Of a stretch of 35,098 nucleotides of DNA, positions 8,349-15,090 are shown in pieces. The notes under the pieces are model-generated. The model had not been told where the DNA came from, ran no database searches, and saw only the letters and a list, made by a program, of their open reading frames with translations. The position numbers and the translations under genes are program-made. Numbering within the stretch: position 1 is the stretch's first letter; each line of letters opens with the position of its first letter. The stretch spans positions 1 to 35,098 of the forward strand of contig DLNB01000003.1 of NCBI GenBank assembly GCA_002479455.1. The letters are read 5' to 3'. Source of the DNA: Acetothermia bacterium UBA7521. GTDB taxonomy: Bacteria > Bipolaricaulota > Bipolaricaulia > Bipolaricaulales > Bipolaricaulaceae.

Positions 8349-8377
8349 TTGAAGGGGGGGGCTGTCCTCGGTAAAGT
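8349..8377 (+). promoter_or_regulatory. Promoter of yidC, nearly leaderless
   Basis: TTGAAG at 8349-8354, a 17-bp spacer, and TAAAGT at 8372-8377 (four of six in each box). The -10 box ends 9 nt before the yidC ATG at 8387, so transcription should start within a few bases of the start codon. Confidence 0.5.
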
Positions 8378-8386
8378 CGTGAGGTT

Positions 8387-9865
8387 ATGTGCGCGCGCTT
8401 CGTTCTCCTGGCTGTCCTGTTGTCTGCTGCGTACACCTCGTTCGCAGCGTCTGAACCCGTGGAGATCCTCCGCTCGATCGACGAAGGAACGGAGATCGTT
8501 GGGGTCACGACGGGCCTTCTCCATTACAAATTCTCCGAAGACGGCGGAACCCTGAGAAGCGCCTTCGTCCACTTCGCCTCGTACGGATCCACGACCCTTG
8601 ACGCTGTCCCCGGGTGGGGGACTGGGGCGAAGCCCACGCTGGGGTTCGGGGTGAGCCTGCCGTTCGAGGTCTGGATCGGAGAAGCGACCTCCGATGCACG
8701 GGTCTACAGCGCCACGTCGGTGAGGCCCCAGCCGGACGAAGCGGTCGTGGTTCTCTCCTACTCGGGGGAGGATCTGCTCGTCACGAAGGAGTTCGCAGCA
8801 CGGTGGGACTCCCTGTACACGATGGACGTGGCGATCCGGGTCCAGGTACCCGGCGAAAGGATCCGCCTCGTCCTCGGCCACCGGCCAACGGGGAACGATG
8901 CCCCTGCTCTTCTTTTCCTTTACGATGGGAAGACGCACAATGCTCCCCTCGCCCCGGGAAGCTACGCTCGGTTCCAAGGCCTGGGCTTGGTCGCGAACGA
9001 CCGGGTGTACTTTCTGCGCCTCGACGAAGGGGATGCCGTTCCGTTTCTAGGTGTGAACGCCTCTGGCCATCCCGTGTTCGGCCTGGAAGCATCGGGGGAG
9101 CTCCAACTGCGGGGCCTTCTGTACACAGGACGCAACCGGTATGTGCTCCTGGAGAAAGCGGGGATTTCCGTGGTGGCGCCGGTGGGCTTCTTCTCTCAAT
9201 TCCTGGTGTGGGTGATGACGTTCTTCGAGTGGCTGTACCGGTTCACCGGGAACTACGGGTGGGCGATCATCCTGTTCACCCTCATCACCCGCGTCATCAC
9301 CCACCCCTTGATGCGCAACCAGTACCGTTCGATGGCGAAAATGCAGCGGTTGGCGCCGAAGCTGAAGCGCCTTCAGGAGAAGTACAAGGACGACCGCCAG
9401 ACCCTCCAACAGCAGATGATGGAGCTCTACCGCCAGGAGAAGGTGAACCCGCTGGGGGGGTGCCTGCCGCTGATCCTCCAGTTCCCGATCCTGATCCTCC
9501 TCTGGCAGGCGATCATGCACTCGGCGGAGCTGATTCATGTCTCGCCAGGGTTCCTTTGGCTGCGTGATCTATCTCAGCCCGACCCCTACTACGTCATGAT
9601 CATCTTGGCTACAGGGGCGCAGCTCCTCCAGCAGTGGCTCACCCAGCGGCGGATGCCGGAGCCGCCGACGGGCGGGACCCAGATGATCGGATGGGTGTTC
9701 CCGATCGTGATGGCCCTTCTCTTCCTGAGCTTCCCGGCCGGGCTGTGGCTGTACTGGTTCCTGGCCAGCGCGCTGCAGATTGGCCAGCAGTTCATCTTTG
9801 ACGTGGAGATGGCCCGCGAACCGGCGCGAACACCTCCACCACCGGATGAACCCGCAAGCGCTTGA
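8387..9865 (+). CDS. yidC: Membrane protein insertase YidC/Oxa1
   Basis: A 492-residue insertase that places membrane proteins in the cytoplasmic membrane, alone or with Sec. Residues 1-20 are a hydrophobic signal or first membrane segment (VLLAVLLSAAYTSFA). Residues about 22-265 form the extracytoplasmic beta-domain seen in Gram-negative-type YidC. The insertase core follows from about 285, with the conserved Arg in LITRVITHPL (about residue 302), the cytoplasmic hairpin rich in K/R/Q (MAKMQRLAPKLKRLQEKYKD), VNPLGGCLPLILQFPI, and further membrane segments to about 475. The C-terminal tail is short and proline-rich. It overlaps jag by 20 bp. Confidence 0.95.
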   Translation: MCARFVLLAVLLSAAYTSFAASEPVEILRSIDEGTEIVGVTTGLLHYKFSEDGGTLRSAFVHFASYGSTTLDAVPGWGTGAKPTLGFGVSLPFEVWIGEATSDARVYSATSVRPQPDEAVVVLSYSGEDLLVTKEFAARWDSLYTMDVAIRVQVPGERIRLVLGHRPTGNDAPALLFLYDGKTHNAPLAPGSYARFQGLGLVANDRVYFLRLDEGDAVPFLGVNASGHPVFGLEASGELQLRGLLYTGRNRYVLLEKAGISVVAPVGFFSQFLVWVMTFFEWLYRFTGNYGWAIILFTLITRVITHPLMRNQYRSMAKMQRLAPKLKRLQEKYKDDRQTLQQQMMELYRQEKVNPLGGCLPLILQFPILILLWQAIMHSAELIHVSPGFLWLRDLSQPDPYYVMIILATGAQLLQQWLTQRRMPEPPTGGTQMIGWVFPIVMALLFLSFPAGLWLYWFLASALQIGQQFIFDVEMAREPARTPPPPDEPASA

Positions 9866-10313
9866 GTCGGCGCGCGAGTTCTGCCTGGGGCTTCTGCGTG
9901 TGCTGGGGGAACCGGGCCGCGTGGAGGCGACTCCAGAGGGAGAGGGCGTGTACGTGGACATGCGGGGCGGGTTCCGCCACCTCCCGGCGGGCGATGCCGC
10001 AACCCGGACTGCCCTGTCGCGGCTCGCGCGGCTTCATCTCAAGTCCCACCACGGCCTCGATGTACCCGTTCTAGTGGACATCAACGGCGAGGTCTTCGCT
10101 CACCGCGAGAGACTGGCGAAAGAGGTGAGGGATACGGCGAGCCAGGTGGTAGCCGAAGGCCGTCGGATCGAACTCGCTCCGATGTCTCCCGATGACCGGC
10201 GGGTGGTCCACATGGCACTGGCGGGGATGCCCGGGATTCGAACTGTGTCGGTCGGTCGCGAACAGAACCGCCGCGTGGTCATTGAACCAGTGCTGACCGA
10301 GCAGCGTGGGTAA
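9846..10313 (+). CDS. jag: Jag/KhpB-type RNA-binding protein (KH-like + R3H)
   Basis: A 155-residue protein. The C-terminal part (about 90-152) fits an R3H single-stranded nucleic-acid-binding domain: a long helix (ASQVVAEGRRIELAPM), then SPDDRRVVHMALAG and a strand pair ending RRVVIEPV. The N-terminal part resembles the KH domain of Jag but is divergent, and the extra Jag_N domain of Gram-positive forms is absent. The start is the ATG at 9846 inside the 3' end of yidC; this 20-bp overlap implies translational coupling. The yidC-jag pair is common in bacteria, where Jag/KhpB binds RNA and affects envelope growth. Confidence 0.85.
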   Translation: MNPQALESAREFCLGLLRVLGEPGRVEATPEGEGVYVDMRGGFRHLPAGDAATRTALSRLARLHLKSHHGLDVPVLVDINGEVFAHRERLAKEVRDTASQVVAEGRRIELAPMSPDDRRVVHMALAGMPGIRTVSVGREQNRRVVIEPVLTEQRG

Positions 10314-10439
10314 CCTTCCCGCCTGGAGTTCATCTAGAGAACAGCGGTACGCGCAGGGTATGCAGCCCGGACGGAGATTGTCCCCCCTTTGTTCGCATAC
10401 CAGGACCGTCCAGATCGTTCTTCCCAGACCCGGGCGCCC

Positions 10440-10453
10440 GAGTCCGCGGACTC
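10440..10453. repeat. 14-bp perfect palindrome between convergent jag and secF
   Basis: GAGTCCGCGGACTC reads the same on both strands. It lies in the 161-bp gap where jag and secF converge, 21 bp from the secF stop. It may be part of a bidirectional terminator, but no T-run is present. The rest of the gap shows no gene. Confidence 0.35.
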
Positions 10454-10474
10454 CAAGACAAGACGGGAGTTCGC

Positions 10475-11431
10475 CTATCGTCGGCGGGCCCGTGCGCGCT
10501 CGGCTGCCATGCTCCACGCGTAGACAGTCGGGTTCGAGATGAACAGCGAGGAGTAGGTCCCTACCACCACTCCCATCAGCATTGCCACCGCAAACCCACG
10601 CAGCGGCATGCCTCCCAGGATGAACAAGATGACGATCGGGATGAGCGTCGTGATTCCCGTGTTGATCGTCCGGGTCAGGGTTTGGTTGATGGCGCGGTTG
10701 ATGTTGTCCGCCAGCGATGCTTTGCGCGCCGTCCGGACGTTCTCCCGCACCCGGTCAAAGATGATGATCGTGGCGTTGAGGGAGTAGCCGACCACGGTGA
10801 GGAGGCCGGCGATGACGGGGAGGTTGAACTCCAGACCGGTCACGGCGAACACGCCGAGGGTGATCGCCACGTCGTGGATGAGAGCGATCACCGCGGCCAC
10901 GCCGTACCGGAGCCGGAACCTCCATGCAATGTAGAGGAGCATCGCTCCCAGGGCGACGAGGATCGCCTGCCAGGCCCGCGTGGTGATCTCCTGGGTGACC
11001 ATCGGCTCAATGCGTGTGATGCTTACGTCGGGACTGCCCCCCGGGGTCAGGATGGGCGAGGGGATACCGGACCCCGCCGCGGGGCGGGTGAACGCCTCTT
11101 GGAGCCGGTCCATGAGATCGTCGGAAGTGGTCTGGACCGTGATCATCTTTCCCGTCAGCTGGGTCCCCTCGCGATCAGCGGTCACTCTCTGCACAGAGAA
11201 GTTGGTCCCCGACGCTCCTTCAGCGGCGAGGATCTCGTTCACATGAGACCGCACCGCGTCGGTTGCCAGGTCGGTTTCCGCCGGGTAGAAGATGACGAGT
11301 TGGATTCCGCTCGTGAACTCGATGCCCGCGCGGAGACCGATCGTGACCAGCGCCAGGACACTGGCCAAAACTAGGACTGCGGAGAGGACAACGGCAAACT
11401 TGGACTTGCCCAAGAAGTCGATCTGGGTCAT
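10475..11431 (-). CDS. secF: Protein translocase subunit SecF
   Basis: A 318-residue RND-type membrane protein that works with SecD to drive Sec export using the proton-motive force. The N-terminus has IDFLGKSKFAVVLSAVL (TM1) and the SecF hallmark GIEFTSGIQLV (usual form GiDFtGG). A periplasmic domain runs to about 145. TM2-TM6 follow, with ALIHDVAITLG, VVGYSLNATIIIFDRVREN and TRTINTGITTLIPIV, all typical of SecF. The ATG at 11431 is preceded by GAGGGAACCCC. No secD adjoins it; the upstream neighbour is rpsT, 17 bp away and probably co-transcribed. This is unusual, because secD normally precedes secF. Confidence 0.94.
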   Translation of the reverse strand: MTQIDFLGKSKFAVVLSAVLVLASVLALVTIGLRAGIEFTSGIQLVIFYPAETDLATDAVRSHVNEILAAEGASGTNFSVQRVTADREGTQLTGKMITVQTTSDDLMDRLQEAFTRPAAGSGIPSPILTPGGSPDVSITRIEPMVTQEITTRAWQAILVALGAMLLYIAWRFRLRYGVAAVIALIHDVAITLGVFAVTGLEFNLPVIAGLLTVVGYSLNATIIIFDRVRENVRTARKASLADNINRAINQTLTRTINTGITTLIPIVILFILGGMPLRGFAVAMLMGVVVGTYSSLFISNPTVYAWSMAAERARARRR

Positions 11432-11448
11432 GGGGTTCCCTCGGTCGG

Positions 11449-11709
11449 TCACGAATGACGGAGCGACTTGGCGAGTCGGGCCTTGAGCCGCGCTGCCCGG
11501 TTGGGGTGGATCACGCCGCGATCCGCAGCCTTGTCGACCGCCTTCTGGAGCTGGGGGAGGGATGTCTGTGCCTCGTTGGTGTTCCCCGACTCCACGAGCT
11601 TCTGGACCTTGCGTCGCCAAAAGCGGACCGCGCTGCGACGCGCATCGTTGCGGCGGCGCCGGGTCGCACTCTTGCGCTCCTCACGCTTGGCCGAGTGTTT
11701 GATTGGAAT
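11449..11709 (-). CDS. rpsT: Small ribosomal subunit protein bS20, AUU start
   Basis: An 86-residue, very basic protein of the small ribosomal subunit that binds 16S rRNA. Reading the minus strand from 11709 gives PIKHSAKREERKSATRRRR after the initiator and ends RAARLKARLAKSLRHS; both ends fit S20, and IHPNRAARLKARL is a typical C-terminal segment. There is no ATG, GTG or TTG in frame that gives a full-length protein. The codon at the expected place is ATT, 9 nt after a perfect SD (AGGAGG). AUU is a rare start known from infC. In E. coli, rpsT also uses a non-AUG start (UUG) and S20 represses its own translation, so this may be a regulatory start. secF follows by 17 bp. Confidence 0.9.
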   Translation of the reverse strand: MPIKHSAKREERKSATRRRRNDARRSAVRFWRRKVQKLVESGNTNEAQTSLPQLQKAVDKAADRGVIHPNRAARLKARLAKSLRHS

Positions 11710-11745
11710 GGCTGATCTCCTCCTCTGTCGCGAATACCGGCTGGG

Positions 11746-11774
11746 ATGTTAGCCCCTCTCCCAGACAGGCGCAA
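11746..11774 (-). promoter_or_regulatory. Likely promoter of rpsT-secF
   Basis: On the minus strand TTGCGC (11774-11769), 17 bp, then TAACAT (11751-11746). The -10 box ends 36 nt upstream of the AUU start. It follows the TTG-N17-TAnnAT pattern seen elsewhere in the window. Confidence 0.4.
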
Positions 11775-11820
11775 GGGCGGGACGAAGGTCCTCTTGCCGC
11801 CCCTGGGGATCGTCGCTAAG

Positions 11821-11834
11821 GTAACACTGGTTAC
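11821..11834. promoter_or_regulatory. Possible operator before nrdD
   Basis: GTAAC-ACTG-GTTAC is a perfect inverted repeat with a 4-nt centre, 21 bp before the nrdD start. A weak promoter TTGCCG (11794-11799), 17 bp, TAAGGT (11817-11822) would put it over the -10/+1 region, a usual repressor position. It is not an NrdR box by sequence. Confidence 0.35.
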
Positions 11835-11855
11835 ATTCGCGAGGAGGAGCCCCGG

Positions 11856-14849
11856 GTGATCGAACAAGTACGCAAGCGCGACGGGAGCGTCGTTCCGTTT
11901 GAGATAGGGAAGATTGCATCGGCTATCCATCGCACTCTGTGCGAGGTAGGACGCAACGATGCGCCCCTCGCTGCCGAGCTTGCCGAGGGGGTGGAACAAA
12001 CTCTCGCTGGCCGGTTCGGTCCACTGTTCGGGCCTCCCCATGTCGAGGAAGTCCAGGACGCCGTCGAGGAAGCCCTCATGGCGGCTGGGCTCGCCGACGC
12101 CGCGCGGGCGTACATCGTCTACCGCCACCAGCACAAGCAGCTTCGGGAGATCAAGGAACTCGTGGATCCTGAGCTCGTGGCGAGCTACCTCAACGGACGG
12201 GACTGGCGGGTCAAGGAAAACTCGAACATGGCGTTCTCCCTTCAGGGGCTGAACGTATTCCTCACGGAGAAGATCATCGGGCGGTACTGGCTGTCCAAGG
12301 TCTACCCGGAGCCGATCCGCAGAGCCCATGTGGAGGGGGACTTCCACATGCACGACCTCGGCACGCTCGGTCCGTACTGTGTGGGGTGGGACTTGGCCGA
12401 TCTCGTCCGCCTCGGGTTTCGCGGAGCTCGGGGGAAGGTCGAATCGCGGCCGCCGAAGCACTTCCGCGTGGCCCTTATGCAGGCGGTGAATTTCCTCTAC
12501 ACCCTGCAGGGCGAGGCCGCTGGCGCGCAGGCGTTCTCGGGTGTGGATACTCTGCTCTCCCCGTTCATCGCTGCTGACCGGCTGTCCTACCGCGAGGTGA
12601 AGCAAGCCCTCCAGGAGTTCGTGTACAACCTGAACGTCCCCACCCGCGTTGGGTTCCAGTGTCTGTCCGAGGATACCGTGATCCTCACCCCCGACGGGTG
12701 GAAGGGCCATGATGAGGTGACCGAGGGAGACCTGATCTACACGTTCAACCTTGAGCGGCATGAGATCGAGCCTAGGCGCGTCGAAAGCGTGTTCTCGCGC
12801 CACTACGAGGGCCCGATGTACAACCTGAGGAACCGCAGTCAGGACCAGCTGATCTCCCCGGGTCACAGAGTGGTACGGCAGGTGTTCAACCGCGACGAGT
12901 ACGTTCTGCAACCGATCGAGGAGATCCTAGATCTGAAATTCCCGATCGCCATACCTGTTCGATCTCCCAACACGAATCAGGACTGTCCGGTGCCCGATGA
13001 GCAACTCCAGTTGTTGGCGTGGGTCCTTTCCGAAGGCAGCATTGAGAGGGAGGGAAGTTACCGGGTCAGCATCTATCAGTCTCCCGACGTCCACCGGGAG
13101 GAGTACGAAGAGATCGTCGGCCTTCTCGAACATCAAGAGCTGGAGTACACGACCTACCCCCAGGAGTCGTTGGGCACGTGCACGCGAATTCGGCTGCAGC
13201 CGTCAGCGAGCCGGGTGATCCACGGTTGGTTGGGGGGCAGGGAGAAGAGGGTTCCGGACTACCTGTTTCGCCTGAGTCAGCGACAAGCGAGGTTGTTCCT
13301 GGATACCTACGTCAAAGGGGACGGCTGGGTCGAGGAGAACAGAAAGAGGATTACTGTGACGGACGAGTGCATCTTGGATGCTTTGGAAGCCGTCGCCGTG
13401 CTCGCCGGGTACAACTTCAGCGTCAGGGAACGGAAGATCTCGGACATCTCCACGCGGCGCCAGTTCGTCTTGACGTTGACCGAGGCTGACTACGACTACA
13501 TCCAGACGATCACCCCGGTGGACTACAAGGGGACCATCTGGTCCGTCCACACGGAGAACGAGACCGTGATTGCCATGCGCAGGGGGCAGGTGTTCATCAC
13601 CGGGAATACCCCGTTCACGAACATCACCCTCGACCTCCGTCCGCCGACGCACGTGGCGGGGCTGCCCGCCCTCGTGGGAGGTGAGCCGGTTGGAACTTAC
13701 GGCGAGTTCACGAAGGAGATGGGCCTCTTCAACCGTGCTCTGGCCGAGGTGATGGCGGAGGGCGACGCTCGGGGCCGGGTGTTCACGTTTCCTATCCCCA
13801 CCTACAACGTAACCCCTGACTTCCCGTGGGACGACCCGGACCTCCTCCCGATGTGGGAGATGACGGCCAAGTACGGGATCCCCTACTTCGCGAACTTCCT
13901 CTCCACGGACATGCGGCCGGAGGATGCCCGTAGCATGTGCTGCCGGTTGCGCTTGGACGTGAGGGAGCTCCGCCACCGGGGCGGGGGGTTGTTCGGCTCG
14001 AACCCCCTCACGGGTTCGATCGGCGTGGTGACCCTCAACCTGCCGCGGCTCGCGTTCCTCTCGAAGAGCGAGGGGGAGTTCTTCGAGCGGTTGGGCGTCC
14101 TGATGCAGCTTGCGGGGAGATCGCTCATCATCAAGCGGAAGCTGTTGGAGCGACTGACAGAGCAGGGCCTGTACCCGTACTCGAAGTTCTACCTCGCGTC
14201 GGTGAAGGAGCCACAGGGGGCGTACTGGGCGAACCACTTCTCCACGATCGGCGTGATCGGGATGAACGAGGCCGCGCTCAATCTGCTCGGGACCGACCTT
14301 TCCCACAAGGAGGGGATCGGGTTCGCCCGCCAGACCCTGCAGTTCATGCGCGAGGCGTTGGTCCGGTTCCAGGAGGGGACCGGGCAGCTGTGGAACCTCG
14401 AGGCAACCCCGGCCGAGGGAACGAGCTACCGGCTGGCGATGCTCGATCAGAAGCGCTGTTCGGGGATCCGGTTCGCCAACGAGCGAGCGGTGCGGGACGC
14501 AGGGGCGTCGCCCTACTACACCAACTCGTCGCAGCTCCCGGTGGACTTCACCGACGACTTGTTCCGCGCCCTCACCCTGCAGGAGGAGTTGCAGACGCTG
14601 TACACGGGGGGGACCGTGTTCCACACCTGGTTGGGGGAGCGGCTTCCGTCCCCGGAGGCGGTGAAGTCGCTGGTGGCGAAGGTGTTGAGCAACTTCCGCA
14701 TTCCCTACCTCACCCTCACCCCGACGTTCTCCGTGTGCCCGCGGCACGGGTACATCCCCGGGGAAGCGCGGTACTGCCCGAAGTGCGATCAGGAACTGGT
14801 CTTGAGCCATGAAGAGAGCAAAGGAGGAGTTCGTGTCCACGTACCGTGA
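11856..14849 (+). CDS. nrdD: Anaerobic ribonucleoside-triphosphate reductase, large part, with intein
   Basis: A 997-residue precursor; 681 residues remain after removing the 316-residue intein (269-584). The class III enzyme reduces ribonucleotides to deoxyribonucleotides without oxygen. Residues 1-95 form an ATP-cone (VRKRDGSVVPFEIGKI). The extein has NMAFSLQGLNVF, TPFTNITLDLRPP right after the intein, RSMCCRLRLD (Cys 695/696, probably the thiyl site), GLFGSNPLTGSIGVVTLNLPR, and a C-terminal zinc site using C961, H964, C974 and C977. The normal C-terminal glycyl-radical segment is missing; it is encoded by the next ORF in another frame. Start: GTG at 11856 after GAGGAGGAG. The last bases contain the SD of the small ORF. 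nrdG lies further down, past an unrelated-looking gene. Confidence 0.93.
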   Translation: MIEQVRKRDGSVVPFEIGKIASAIHRTLCEVGRNDAPLAAELAEGVEQTLAGRFGPLFGPPHVEEVQDAVEEALMAAGLADAARAYIVYRHQHKQLREIKELVDPELVASYLNGRDWRVKENSNMAFSLQGLNVFLTEKIIGRYWLSKVYPEPIRRAHVEGDFHMHDLGTLGPYCVGWDLADLVRLGFRGARGKVESRPPKHFRVALMQAVNFLYTLQGEAAGAQAFSGVDTLLSPFIAADRLSYREVKQALQEFVYNLNVPTRVGFQCLSEDTVILTPDGWKGHDEVTEGDLIYTFNLERHEIEPRRVESVFSRHYEGPMYNLRNRSQDQLISPGHRVVRQVFNRDEYVLQPIEEILDLKFPIAIPVRSPNTNQDCPVPDEQLQLLAWVLSEGSIEREGSYRVSIYQSPDVHREEYEEIVGLLEHQELEYTTYPQESLGTCTRIRLQPSASRVIHGWLGGREKRVPDYLFRLSQRQARLFLDTYVKGDGWVEENRKRITVTDECILDALEAVAVLAGYNFSVRERKISDISTRRQFVLTLTEADYDYIQTITPVDYKGTIWSVHTENETVIAMRRGQVFITGNTPFTNITLDLRPPTHVAGLPALVGGEPVGTYGEFTKEMGLFNRALAEVMAEGDARGRVFTFPIPTYNVTPDFPWDDPDLLPMWEMTAKYGIPYFANFLSTDMRPEDARSMCCRLRLDVRELRHRGGGLFGSNPLTGSIGVVTLNLPRLAFLSKSEGEFFERLGVLMQLAGRSLIIKRKLLERLTEQGLYPYSKFYLASVKEPQGAYWANHFSTIGVIGMNEAALNLLGTDLSHKEGIGFARQTLQFMREALVRFQEGTGQLWNLEATPAEGTSYRLAMLDQKRCSGIRFANERAVRDAGASPYYTNSSQLPVDFTDDLFRALTLQEELQTLYTGGTVFHTWLGERLPSPEAVKSLVAKVLSNFRIPYLTLTPTFSVCPRHGYIPGEARYCPKCDQELVLSHEESKGGVRVHVP
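12660..13607 (+). mobile_element. Intein in NrdD with LAGLIDADG endonuclease domain
   Basis: In-frame insertion of 316 residues between Gln268 and Thr585 of NrdD, splitting the conserved VGFQ/TPFTN. It begins with the nucleophile Cys (CLSEDTVILTPDGW, splicing block A), has a block B-like LISPGHRVV, and ends VFITGN before Thr, the +1 nucleophile. The usual penultimate His of block G is Gly here; this variant occurs in some inteins. LLAWVLSEGSIEREG and LFLDTYVKGDGWVEE look like the two LAGLIDADG motifs of a homing endonuclease, with the acidic residues kept, so mobility may be intact. Codon choice looks less GC-rich than in the exteins. Confidence 0.9.
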
Positions 14850-15033
14850 AGATGAGCAAGGCAACCTGATCCTCGAAGATGGAACGGTCATCCCCGCCTC
14901 CGAGCGGGAGCGGGCCGAAGTGTACTCGCGCGTGGTGGGATACCTGCGCCCCGTGGAGCAGTGGAACGCGGGGAAGCAGGAGGAGTTCGCGGACCGTAAG
15001 GTGTTCACAAAGGATGTTAGTAACGCACACTAA
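14833..15033 (+). CDS. Separate glycyl-radical domain of NrdD (small subunit)
   Basis: A 66-residue peptide containing EVYSRVVGYLRPVEQWN, the signature normally at the C-terminus of NrdD; the Gly in RVVGY (residue 36) is the expected radical site. It is in the +1 frame relative to nrdD and overlaps its end by 17 bp. I chose the GTG at 14833 because AAAGGAGGAG (14820-14829) lies 5 nt before it. An ATG at 14809 would add eight residues but has no SD. The perfect SD inside the nrdD 3' end argues for real separate translation coupled to nrdD. Alternatives are an SD-stimulated frameshift joining the two, or a sequencing indel. The peptide would have to dock on NrdD so that NrdG can generate the radical. 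Confidence 0.85.
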   Translation: MSTYREDEQGNLILEDGTVIPASERERAEVYSRVVGYLRPVEQWNAGKQEEFADRKVFTKDVSNAH

Positions 15034-15090
15034 CAGCGGTCCAAGATACCTGAAGACCGAGACACCGCGCGAGCGAAGGGGGGAGTCGTA

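Noticed and set aside
8304..8386. Possible FMN riboswitch before ribE
   Set aside because: The gap is only 83 bp, shared with the yidC promoter, and has none of the conserved RFN element segments.
7738..8508. N-terminal extension of RibBA by more than 250 residues
   Set aside because: It runs through ribE in another frame, has no domain, and the GTG at 7737 gives the normal length with an SD.
10225..10250. tRNA T-arm-like sequence (GTTCGAATCCCGGG on the minus strand)
   Set aside because: It lies in the R3H coding region of jag and no acceptor, D or anticodon arm can be folded around it.
14820..14849. prfB-like +1 programmed frameshift joining NrdD to its radical domain
   Set aside because: There is an SD but no slippery codon followed by a stop at the right spacing; a separate GTG start fits better. 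Kept only as an alternative.
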